Part shown: one piece after another, positions 15,710 to 26,565 of the stretch
Layout of the letters: every line of letters begins with the position of its first letter
How positions within the stretch are numbered: the first letter of the stretch is position 1
Source: Solicoccozyma terricola
Lineage: Eukaryota > Basidiomycota > Tremellomycetes > Filobasidiales > Piskurozymaceae
DNA: 64,000 bases
Direction of reading: 5' to 3'
Assembly: GCA_001600875.1 (NCBI GenBank)
Contig: BCLD01000001.1
Location: 368,162 to 432,161 of the forward strand
Notes under the pieces: model-generated
The model's database searches: none
What the model was told of the DNA's origin: nothing
What the model saw: only the letters and a program-made list of their open reading frames with translations
Program-made: the position numbers and the translations under genes

Positions 15710-16722
15710 CTATTCAACACCCACTCCCTCCCACCCCTCCGCTTCCCCCTTCCCAACCTCATCAACCAACACACTCCTAATCTCCCTATCTAACAGTGAC
15801 CCAATCGTGGTACTATCACGAGGATAATACCATATACCTGCTTCTTCCGATTTGTCGGTGGGGGTTTTGGATCGGATACATGGTGGGAGGGATGACGTTG
15901 ACGATGATGTGGTCGTGGTAGAGGTTATTGTTGAAGTGTTTGATGAAGGGATGGATTCGTATGCGTGTGAGAATCTAAGAGGACCGCTGTGAATTCCCAT
16001 GAAGGCACGCCAAAATTCGTGTATTCAGTTAACCAATTTTCTAATAGGTAATGAGTTGAAACGACGTACCTGAAGGGAGAAGATAACCAGATTTGTTGAT
16101 TTGGAGGTTGTTTATTGATAACATACGTCCCATGAGGTCCAATTGAAAGTGTCAAAACTCCCGACTGAGACAAAAAGGAAAATTGGAATGGTGGGAAGAA
16201 TGGTGCATCAACATTCCATCGCTCCTCCCGCATCATTAAAAGGTAAGGAATTGTCAAACTCACACTGTATTCAACTTCCCATCCGTTTGCACCTTCTGGT
16301 GAATATTCTTCAACTAGTCTTTCGAGACGTTCATGTAAGATTTCCATTGTGATATTAGATACTTTTTCATATTCGTTTGCAGTTAGTGTTCTGGTGTGAG
16401 TGACAACGACGAGGAGGAGGAGGAGAATAGAATGAGTAAGAGCCATTTTGATAATTTTGACACAATGTACATACGATGCTTTATAACCACCTCCAACCAA
16501 CGTGCTATTATACCTCCTACCAAACAACACCACACCACCCAACTGTCCGCCTACATCCCACCGCCGTCCCAAACTACCTAGTCTCACCGCTTGATCCACG
16601 GATTTCCGTGAAAGGACATGCGATACGCGAGGATGCGAGGTGAATGATCTGGACAGTTGTGGTGTTGTCTGAGAGGATGATCTGATGGATGTTGGTAGGA
16701 GCCTGAGGGATGGTCTCGCCAT
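15710..16722 (-). CDS. YFH1: Frataxin, mitochondrial iron-sulfur assembly regulator
   Basis: Four exons by splice joining. The first encodes a Ser/Arg-rich mitochondrial presequence ([18 protein letters not shown]) plus linker. The core then reads [20 protein letters not shown], an acidic helix, [40 protein letters not shown] and finally [18 protein letters not shown]. [16 protein letters not shown] is the family signature. Introns were placed at EYS|SGV and PFS|GPL. Frataxin sits in the matrix and speeds sulfur transfer on the NFS1-ISCU complex. Unusual is an insertion of about 40 Ser/Thr-rich residues between SGPLRF and the WYYPRD strand. The gene lies head-to-head with TRF4, 237 bp between start codons. 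Confidence 0.95.
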
Positions 16723-16959
16723 GGTGTTGTACGAATGCTCAAAGGTGGTTGATAGACGGGGCTGGGTGGGGTGTTGCTCAAGAGATCGATGGCGTGCCCG
16801 GTCACGTGCACCAGACCGTGCTATCACGTGGCAATGACTAATCACGGACATCTGTCCCTCCCATGTCCGTGTCAACATTGAAAGTCAATCTTACCCCTGA
16901 TACCAGCAGGAATATCAAGCTCGAGCAGGAATTTCAGATCCTCTGTCAATCTCATTGTC
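16723..16959. promoter_or_regulatory. Divergent promoter region, frataxin / TRF4
   Basis: 237 bp lie between the two start codons, with several CACGTG-like cores (TCACGTGCAC, ATCACGTGGC near 16803-16832). CACGTG is the E-box bound by bHLH factors such as Cbf1 and Pho4 in yeasts; binding here is inference. Confidence 0.55.
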
Positions 16960-19900
16960 ATGGCTCGATCAACACACAGCGCCGCATCACCCTCTCATTC
17001 CCCACCCCCTCTCCCCTCTCCGCCTGCTGCACCACCACCAGTAGCCTCACTCGACATCGACCTTGATTTCATCCCATTCGATATTCCATCGACTACTGCA
17101 GAAGCAGGCCCGTCTACAGCTGGTCCATCTACACTACCAAAACCGCCTCATGGTCTTCCATCACGACCGCTTACCGGTATTGGGTACTCATCACCTGCGC
17201 CTTCTCACACCCCAATCCATCAATCAATCGAATCATCCAAGAAACAAGGAAAGAAACGATCGATAGAACAAGTGGATTATGGTCATCATCATCTTCAATC
17301 AACAATCAATGATCCAGTAGATTCATCCTCGGAACAAGAATTAGATTTCGATGGAGATTTGGATATAGATCCACATGAGGTAAAGTTGATGAGGAGGTTG
17401 AGAGCGACGGGGATTCCATGGATGAGTGGATTCGATTGGAAGAATGTTAAAGGTCCTTCGGATATGTGAGTCTTTCTCTTGGTTGTCGCGCGGAACGCTG
17501 TGGTCAAAGTTTGTCCAACGACACTTTGCTCTCCTGGAGCACTTTGTTTTCTCGTCCGTCCATTTTGTTTTGGGAAGAGAGAAAGATTAGAAAAGCGAGG
17601 TCTTTGATGGTGAAATACTGACATTCATATCATAACCTTCTTTCCGCCTCATATCCTCATCCTCCTCTCCCCTTCTCTTTCATTCCTTTCACAGGCTCAA
17701 TAAAGAAGCTCTAGCATTTTGGGAATACATACGGCCTACTCAAATAGAACATAATATACGTGGTTATGTGATCGATTTGATATCAAAGGCAATCAAAGAA
17801 CATTGGAGTGATGCCAAGATTCATGTATTTGGAAGTTATAGAACGGGGTTGTATCTGCCTTATGGGTGAGTTGGATGGTCTGGGAGGTCATACCGGTGTG
17901 CCCCCCGGGCGGGGGGGGGGGGTTCTTTACTCTCTTTTTTTTCGGATCGCTGATCGGCAAGTGGAGGTGTTTTCAGAGATATCGATCTCGTAGTGGAGAG
18001 CCAGAAATTAACGAGCTTGAATCCGAGAAAGCAAATCCAGCAATTAGCATCGGTGTTTAGACATAATTCAATTGCAAAAGATGTTCAAGCGATCGTTGGT
18101 GCAAAAGTACCGATCGTAAAGTTCAAAACTACGATAGGTGAGTGAACCTTTTTCTTTTCTTTTTTTTCTTTTTCCCCCTGCCTCCATGTTACCGACATAC
18201 CAGGAACGCTGATACGTTGTTTAATGTGGGGGGTGTCCTTCATCCAGAGACTGGAGATTTTGCTGTCGATGTATCCATTGGACAGCTAAACGGCGTTCAA
18301 TCAGGTCGTATCATCCGCACATACTTCGAACACATACCAGCAATGCAACCGTTGATCTATCTCGTCAAACATTTCTTATGGCAAAGATCGCTGAATGAGG
18401 TATTCAAGGGTGGATTGGGGAGTTATTCGACGATCTTGCTCGTCATTTCGTTTCTTCAGGTCTGTATCCTGGATCAAAGGTTATAAATCTCGCTCGAATG
18501 CTGAAATCAAATCTGGTTTTTTTTCCACCAAACAGATGCACCCGAAACTCCGGCGTAATGAGATAGATCCCATGCAACATCTAGGCGAACTCTTCATCGA
18601 ATTCTTCGAGTTATACGGCGAGAAATTCAACTCGGAACGAACAGCCATCTCATTACGGAATGGTGGTGAATATTTCAACAAGTACGCAAGAGGTTGGGGT
18701 CCACCGCCACATCGACAAACTAGCAGGGAGCAAAGGGAGAAATTCGCTATCGAAGACCCACAAGATCAATGTAAGGCTTCGGTCCACTGAACTTTTCTCT
18801 GTGAATCTGCCGGCTCAATTCCCAACTCTCTCGCAGCCAATGACGTTTCCAAGGGAACCTACGCCATTCAGCGTCTAAAGGGCGCTTTCGTAGGCGCCTT
18901 GACTCGTCTGAGTTCCCGCGCTGGAAAATTCCAGGAAGAGCATTATCATATGTCCGCTAGGTTGTATTGGCCAAACGACCCGACGGTCGTGAATTCGGAG
19001 CATCCGTGGTTGGGTGAAAATGGAGAGGTCAAGTATGAGAAGGTTTCTATCCTAAATGCCGTATTGGGATTGGATAGAGAAGTGAGTGAGAACGTACTTT
19101 ACGTCGGCTCGTTTGCGTGGCAACGTCGCTGACAGATACTGATGGACCAGATTGTTTTACATCGAGCTTCAATCGAACAACTTTATCACTCCAATCATCT
19201 TCAACGACTCCTTGGCATCGCCCACGATGCTCATCCCTCATTCTTCAAAGAATTGGGCGAAGCTGCATGGGTTGGAGAGCTAACGTTCTCTGCCAAATCC
19301 TCGACGAAAGCCTCAGATATCCTCCTTGGACAGTCATCAAAGTCGACAGCAGATACTGGGGTGAGAAAAGTTACGGCGATCATGTTGGAGGATGATGCAG
19401 AAATTCGAGGCGCGAAAGGGAGTGATAGTCGGACCGGAGATTCAGAGTATTTCACCGAGTCAGCATCTGAAGATGGGGAGGTACAGCTTGGCAAGTCATC
19501 AAACGGTGTTTCCAGACCTAGGAAGACTACTCAAGGCAGGAATCGATCATCTGACATTGGATCCTCTCAATCCAATGGGAAACGCCGTCGCACGTCGGAA
19601 GATGAATTCTCTCGATATGGAATCCGCTCACGACCGAGGCTCAATCAGCCGATCGAATTGAGTGATACTTCAGACTCTTCAATGGATATGGACATAGATG
19701 ATCCAGACTCGGAGGAAGACCACATCATTGAGCCTCACTCCTACAACCGACGGAAGCAAGAGGAAAAGAAAGCTTTTATTCCCAGCACAGCGAAACCAAC
19801 GGCAAGTTACTCAACTGGCAAATCAAACGGATCGGGTGCGGATCGACCTGTGATGAATGTCATGGGTCGAGCGAGTGGGAATGCCAGTGCCACTGCTGGC

Positions 19901-20104
19901 GGGGTTGCGGGCACTCCCACTCCGGCGTCAAAGGGAACGAAGAAGAGAGTGAGAGGGTCGGAACGAGCAGCATATTGGGCCTCAAAAGCTGGTGGAGAAG
20001 CGAGTCCTGCACCTGCGAGTAGAGTCGCTAAGAGTAAGGTAGGGTCCGACGCTGGGGGTGGAGGGGAAGATTTCTCTGTCAATGCGGACTTCATACGGTT
20101 GTAA
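16960..20104 (+). CDS. Non-canonical poly(A) polymerase of the TRAMP complex, TRF4/5 (Cid14) type
   Basis: At least seven exons. A disordered arm precedes MSGFDWKNVKG and the helical LNKEALAFWEYIRPT. The nucleotidyltransferase motif is HVFGSYRTGLYLPYGDIDLV, restored by removing an intron inside PYG|D. The third catalytic Asp is in FAVDVSIGQLNG. Central-domain blocks follow: QPLIYLVKHFLWQRSLNEVF, GGLGSYSTILLVISFLQ, LGELFIEFFELYG and HWxxPDP-like SARLYWPNDPTV. The C-terminus is acidic then basic and disordered. TRF4-type enzymes add short A-tails to nuclear RNAs for exosome decay. One intron (about 17867-17968) holds a C6/G12 tract. Introns at RE|IVLHR and FLQ|MHP also restore conserved sequence. 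Confidence 0.93.
17901..17922. repeat. C6-GGGC-G12 tract in TRF4 intron
   Basis: Six C, then GGGC, then twelve G, inside the intron that splits the TRF4 catalytic motif. It could form a hairpin or a G-quadruplex-like structure close to the donor site. Confidence 0.85.
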
Positions 20105-20682
20105 AAGTAATAATACTTACTGTTGGAGCCGGAATGCAGTAATCTCGGGCTAACTAACCCGGAATGGCACCTGTTCCTGGAAATGAAGGCCATGTTGAAA
20201 TCCTCAGACATGGGATATCATCATCACTCAACAGGTCTTTTGCTCTCTGACGGTCCTGCCAATAATCCCACTGCTGAACCAACATCGTAGACAGCAGGCA
20301 CAAAGGCAGCTCATTGCCCGCGCGTCCGACGCCGAAACATCGACGTCGACAAACGTCGTCAAGCAGGACAAATCCGCTGTCGCCGGTTACATGCTTCCTT
20401 CACCTCTTCTCATGGACTGTTCCCCTGGTGCGCTTCCATACACGATCCTAGATGAACGTAGTCGCTGATCGCGCGAGCGGGTCTGCTTGTAGACTCACCT
20501 TCCCTCCTTTGAGATCAAGCCAAGACACTTGCATCGAGGCTCGAGCCGCCGATGAATATCCATAGTCATTCACCTCCCATTCTCTCATAGTTTTCGAATG
20601 TGGAAGACCTGACAGGCAGGATTGCGTTCGCTCAAGCTAGTTCAGCTCCCAACAGCATCGTCGTTCATATCGCCGGCAAGAA
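20105..20682. other. Intergenic region upstream of alpha/beta hydrolase gene
   Basis: The 3' flank of TRF4 plus the promoter and leader of the hydrolase gene. No supported coding sequence, repeat or RNA gene is seen in these 578 bp. Confidence 0.5.
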
Positions 20683-23600
20683 ATGGCTTCAGTTGTCAAA
20701 TCTTCGTCTCCTCCATCCCCAAAGCCTTCATCTTCGAGGACGTCTAACACGAATTCTCCTGGAACTTACTTTGAGCTGTATGGGAAGCGGAATGTCCACG
20801 AAGACGTTGAAAGATATGGGTCGGCGACTACCTCAAGCGTATATACGCAGCCGGCAGCCAAGAGGATGGAGGTTGCAACTCTCCCTGCACACGGCAGCAT
20901 ACCTTTCCCGGAAATCTCCACAACTGCTCCATCCATAAACTCTACGACCTTCAAACATGGAATACGGCCACTATCTACGTCATCCACCGATAAAGACAAC
21001 AAAGACAACAAGGGAAAGTCGAAAAGTCTCCCTCTTCCGATTTCACCACGTCGCTCATCCTTGCAGGGCAATCGCACCCCTGGACCTTCTCCGTCTACCA
21101 ATCTCTCATCACTCAGCATCTCTACCGTCGAATCATCCTTCGCTCCTTCGATATTTTCCACGACTTCAAAGAATGTCATCTCAGTATCGGGATCGTCCGT
21201 TAATTCGGCTGGATCACCGCAGGAAAGACCCGAGATAGGAGAGAGGAAGAGCTCCAAGGCCAATACTGTACCCGCTACGAGGACTATCAAGTTCGAGAGT
21301 GACGTGGACGCCGGTAAGAGAAAAACTGTGATGAGACGTATCGAAACTCTGGATCCGTGTGCAGAGGTTCTGGACAGTATAGAAGGTCCAGCATTCACTG
21401 GCACCGCTCCAGACAAAAAGAGAAGTCACATCTACCCTGCGAAACGTAGCACACAGCGGGTTCTTCCTCTCGACACTCCGACTCCCTTAGAGCACACGTC
21501 ACATACATCAACTCCTCCAAGGACGCCATCTCCGTCTCCTGCTCCACTAATCTCCATCCAACTTGCTGAACTGATCGATCAACGAGATCACACTGTGCTC
21601 CACGGCCCCACATCAACCTACAACATGTCTGAAGGTGAGGAGGAATCAATCAAACCTGCTTTTAAAGACAAGAAACACCCAAAGGCGAAAATTCCTAGTA
21701 TGGTTAGCTCGAGGGGTTCGAGATCAAAAGATCTGTCTGATGGCAGTGATGGGCTGATAGGTGGGTGCCGTACCGACCCGTACCGGAATAGAATCATGAC
21801 TGATGTGTAGCCCGTCAGCTTCCGTATCGACTGACCTCATGGACAGTTTCATCGATGAGATGAATGGGAAATTCAAGCAGAAGAAGTATCCTCGTAGAAG
21901 CCGACAGACTTCAATGGCTTCCCTTGCGCAGTCTTCTCACCCCTCGCGTAACCTTGCCGACAACGAGTCTGCAGGAGGCCTACCACGATCACGACGAGCA
22001 CGAGTTCGCTCGGACTCCGCATCTTCGAATGAGGCGGCACAGAAAACACCGAGCCTTCACTGGCAGAGCCGGATGATGATGACTCCGGAGACATCGGGGG
22101 GTCCTCTATGGCCACATAGCGCGGATATTGGAGGTCTAATGTCGGGAAAGGTCGCTGAAGAGCCTTCTGTTGAAGAGTTGAAAGCGATTGCAGCTGAGTT
22201 ATTGGGTCTTCAGGTGGAACGCCAAGAGTTGTCCCGACCATCAAAGTCGGAGCTGAGCATAAACGACATCATCCGCAAACATGTGTCAGCGAGTCCGACA
22301 GTCTTCGGGCTTCAAAACACTGCATCATCCATAGGGGGTCTAATTGTCCATGATGGAAGCGCGAGTTTGCCACAATCGCCCTTATCCCTGTCGAGCACCA
22401 CAACCATGCGACATACTTCTCCCGACGGATCGATGGATCCAGCCATCCATTCCGCTCACTCCCTTGTCGAGAAGGCGACTACCGTGAATGAGGAACTACT
22501 GGCAAGTTCCAGCGACCGATCAAAATATCGTCCGTTGGCCTCCCTTAGTGAGGTACCTGGTCGCACAGAAGGCCCTCGCTCGCATAGTCGGCTGTCGCGA
22601 AGCAACAACAGCCCAATCCGATCGCGCCCGTCATCCATCCTGTCGAAGGATATGGCGAGAGGTAGTGAAGAAGAAGACAGGGAACAACTCGCGGCGTATC
22701 TTAGATCACATCGCCTGACTCGCTTAATCAACCTCCGCCACCCATGCGTTGTCGGCCAACAAGTTTCAATAGCTGATGTGGGCGACCCAGGAGGCTACCC
22801 TGTCCTCGTCTTCCTCGGGCTAGGCTCTGTCCGATACCTCGTAGCTCTTTTCGACGAGATAGCAGCCGCCCACCGCATCCGCTTAATCTGCATTGATCGA
22901 TGGGGACTGGGTCGGTCTACCGAGGTACCCTCGTCAAGTAGGGGTATGAGGGAGTGGGCTTGTGTCGTCGAGGACGTTATGGATCAGATGGGCGTGAAGA
23001 GGTTTGCAATGTTAGCACATTCAGCAGGCACGCCTTACGCTTTAGCTACGGCTTTGCACATGCCGTCGCGGGTGATGGGAAAGATCCACCTCTTGTCGCC
23101 GTGGGTCAGCGTAGAAGTCGCCGGCAGTGAGTAGCTTGGCTGTTCCATTCCGTATTTCATGTTAATAATATTGATGGTTCATCACATTCTATAGGCTACA
23201 AATGGCTCAAATACGTTCCGAATTCTGTCATAAAAACTGCTCAAGCTACTGAATGGAAATTGCAAGGCTGGATGCTAGGCAAACCACCGCGAAGAACGAC
23301 TGACGAAGGAATTGGATATGACGCGCGAGTGCAGTTGAATACCGGTGCCTCATTAGTTCCAGGGGCCAACGAAGGTAGACCTGTGCGGCTCGCAGAGTCG
23401 CCGGGGCATCCGCCGGAGGCCATGTCATCTGATCTCATGGGCGACTTTGAAAGCAATGATAAGGTGGTGGTCATCGGGCGAGTTGCAAGTGACTTGTCAA
23501 CGCCTACCAAGCAGTTTGGTACTCGCTCGATGCTACTGTCAATCGGGCATACGTCTTCCAGGACGAGCAACGAGACTTCCGGGTCATCGACCGCGACGAA

Positions 23601-23976
23601 CCCTTCGCGACAGGGCGGTGGCGAAACCCCTTTCGTACTCTCGCTTCTGCAAGCCTCTCATGCTGAAGCTCTCTCGGGCGGGACAGCAGATCTCCTTACA
23701 ATCCTTGGCAAAGACTCCAAACCTTGGGGGTTTTCCTACAAAGACATTCAGCGCCCCTGCAAGATCTGGTACGGGCAGCGAGACGACAAGATCCCCGAAA
23801 AGAGTATGAGGTGGTTGGTGGAGGAAATGGAGCATGTTGAGCTGATTACGCTACCGAACGAGGGTCATAACTTGATGACGAGTAGCGTGGTGATGCTGCA
23901 AGTACTGGAGAGTCTTGCGCAAGATGCTACACGGGCGCGGACAGGAGGCTGGAGCAGGGAGGTGGAGCCTACATAG
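20683..23976 (+). CDS. Alpha/beta-hydrolase with long disordered N-terminal region
   Basis: Three exons. Intron 1 is best placed at 21761-21818 (GTGGGT..TCAG), giving GLIASVSTDLMDSF. Intron 2 lies after VAGS before YKWLKYVPN. About 690 Ser/Pro-rich residues come first. The fold then starts near INLRHPCVVGQQVSIADVGD, with GYPVLVFLGLGSVRYLVALF, the nucleophile elbow MLAHSAGTPYAL (Ser in A-H-S-A-G), a long insert, the acid strand IWYGQRDDKIPEKS and the catalytic His in LPNEGHNL. All three triad residues are therefore present. Substrate is unknown. The N-terminal arm has many SP/TP sites and could carry phosphorylation control; that is inference. Confidence 0.85.
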
Positions 23977-24110
23977 TCTCATACACCCCTTTACCGTCGG
24001 GGACGATGACATCACGTGACTGAGGGATCAAAAGTCGGAAAGTTGGTCGCCAGTGTGTTTCCCGGTCATCTGCCATTCCAATATCACCCACCCTCTCCTC
24101 GTCCTTCATC

Positions 24111-26367
24111 ATGTCTCAAGCCCCCATCGGTGTGTATGGCAGTACCGGTGATATGTCCCTCGCTCAGAACAGAAATTAATACATATATCTCCTTGCCAGC
24201 CCTTCTCTCCGTTTACGACAAGACCGGCTTGCTGCCGTTCGCCAAGGGTCTTAAAGAGCTTGGTTTCCGCCTCCTAGGCTCTGGCGGTACTGCTAAGCAG
24301 ATCAGAGAAGCGGGCATTGAGATAGAGTGAGTATCGGTGCAGGAAGCAAGGTCGTGAATGGGCTGCTGAAGCCATGCGAGCTGGTTGTAGAGATGTCTCT
24401 TCCATCACTAAAGCGCCGGAGATGCTCGGTGGACGAGTCAAAACTTTGCACCCTGCCGTCCACGGAGGTGAGAGATTTGCTATCTTAATCTCCGTAGCGA
24501 GAAGTTCATTATTATTTTTTGCACTGCGGTCAGGCATTCTGTCTCGTGATATTGACTCCGACCTTGCCGACCTGGCTACCAACAACATCTCCCCTATCAC
24601 TCTCGTTGTTTGCAACCTCTACCCTTTCGTCCTCCAAACCCAAAAGCCCGACTGCACTCTCGCAGGCGCCATCGAGGAGATCGACATCGGAGGTGTCACT
24701 CTCCTCCGAGCTGCTGCCAAGAATCACGCTCGTGTCTCCATCATTTCCTCACCGTTGGATTACGATGTCATTCTCAAGGAGTGGAAGGCAGACAAGCAGG
24801 TATCTGATGCGACTAAGCGAGGGTTGGCTCTCAAGGCCTTCGAATCCACCAAAGCCTACGATGAAGCCATCTCAGACTACTTCAGGAAGATGTACGCCAG
24901 TTTGGACTCTGAGAAGGAGATGGTGGCGGGTGCCGGTGTCGGATACCAGAGGCTGCCCTTGAGGTACGGTGCCAATCCGCATCAGAAACCGGCTCAGGCA
25001 TTTGTCGAGTCAGGGGAAATGCCGATCAAGAGTGCGTAGCATGCGTAAGAGACTTGTTGGCTTTTCCGCTGACGCTTGCCTTGTAGTTCTCTCCGGCTCT
25101 CCCGGTTACATCAACCTGCTCGATGCCCTCAATTCTTGGGCACTCGTCAAGGAGCTTTCGGCTGCCTTCACTCCTGAACTCCCAGCAGCTGCCTCATTCA
25201 AGCACGTTTCTCCAGCCGGTGCTGCCGTTGGTATCAAGCTAGATGAGCGTGAAGCCAAAGTGTTTGGTGTGGATGACATGAAGGACCTGTCGTTGTTAGC
25301 ATGCGCCTATGCCAGGGCGAGAGGTGCGTGTTGCAGCGTATAACTATAATAAGTCACCGGCTGACGGACTCCAACCTCCAGGTGCCGACCGTATGTCGTC
25401 TTTCGGTGACTTCATCGCCCTGTCTCACACCGTCGACATCCAGACCGCCAAGATCATCTCTCGAGAAGTATCTGATGGTGTCATTGCGCCAGGATACGAC
25501 GCCGATGCTCTCGAGGTATTGCAGAAGAAGAAGGGCGGCAAGTACTGCGTGCTGCAGATGGATGCGACCTACGAGCCACCCGCTGTTGAGACCCGACAGG
25601 TCTACGGTATCTCCTTGCAGCAGAGGAGGAACGACTGCAAGATCGACGAGTCCTTGTTCCAGAATTTGGTCACCAAGAACAAAGAGGTATGTTTGGCAGA
25701 GTGTCATGTGATGCTGCGCAATTGACTGAAACTACGGCTTTTGCTCAATAGGTGTCCAAGCAGGCTCTCATCGATCTGACTGTCGCCACCCTGGCCCTCA
25801 AGTACACCCAATCCAACAGTGTCTGTTACGCCCTGAATGGCGCTGTTATTGGTCTTGGTGCGGGTCAACAATCCCGTATCCATTGCACTCGTCTTGCGGG
25901 TGAGAAGGCGGACAACTGGTGGCTCCGCCACCACCCGCGAGTCTTGTCCCTCCCATTCAAGAAGGGCACCAAGCGAGCCGATAAAGCCAACGCTATCGAC
26001 CTGTTCGTTACAGGTCAGGCATTCGAGGCCGAGGGCACAGAGAAGGCTCAATGGGAGGGTTTGTTCGAAGAAGTTCCTGCTCCTTTGACCGCCGACGAGA
26101 AAGCTGGGCACATGAAGCAACTCACTGGCGTTGCTTGCTCGTCCGATGCCTTCTTCCCATTCCCCGACAACGTCCACCGGGCACGAAAGAGCGGCGTGAA
26201 GTACATTGCGGCACCGAGCGGCAGTATCATGGATGCCGAATGCATCAAAGCGGCGGACGAGCATGATCTCGTGTTCGCACACACTTCGTTGCGATTGGTG
26301 AGTGACGCGGATAGACCGGGTGATCATGAAGCTGACTCTGTGTCTTGTTTGACAGTTCCACCACTAA
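24111..26367 (+). CDS. ADE16: Bifunctional purine biosynthesis protein ADE16/ATIC (AICAR transformylase / IMP cyclohydrolase)
   Basis: Eight exons. The start exon encodes only MSQAPI. The joined N-terminal IMP cyclohydrolase domain reads [59 protein letters not shown] and NLYPFV. The C-terminal transformylase has [60 protein letters not shown] and [10 protein letters not shown], and ends LFHH, the usual C-terminus. The enzyme catalyses the last two steps of de novo IMP synthesis in the cytosol. Three introns (at [21 protein letters not shown]) fall within conserved motifs, and removing them restores each motif exactly. No anomaly was seen. Confidence 0.97.
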
Positions 26368-26565
26368 GAGAAGGAGTTTAAACGGAAGATGAATGCGAGG
26401 AGCGAACGAAGTGAAGTGAGCCTCAACGCTCCAAACCAACAATCATGTTACAGACTGGCTTGAATATTCGCCTCATCTGCTTGTATTCAAATTAAAACGT
26501 GAAAGAGAGGACATTCGTGAGGAGTGGTACATCGTTTACAAAGCCATTACCGCGTGAATAAGTGA

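Noticed and set aside
18142..18239. TRF4 exon beginning RNADTLFNVGGVLHP
   Set aside because: Using the earlier acceptor breaks phase; the CATCCAG acceptor gives KFKTTI|ETGDFAVDVSIG, matching the catalytic block.
20766..21416. Minus-strand open frame of 216 codons
   Set aside because: Antisense to the disordered arm of the alpha/beta hydrolase; composition mirrors the sense strand and there is no start context or domain.
25704..26327. Minus-strand open frame of 207 codons
   Set aside because: Antisense to highly conserved ADE16 coding sequence.
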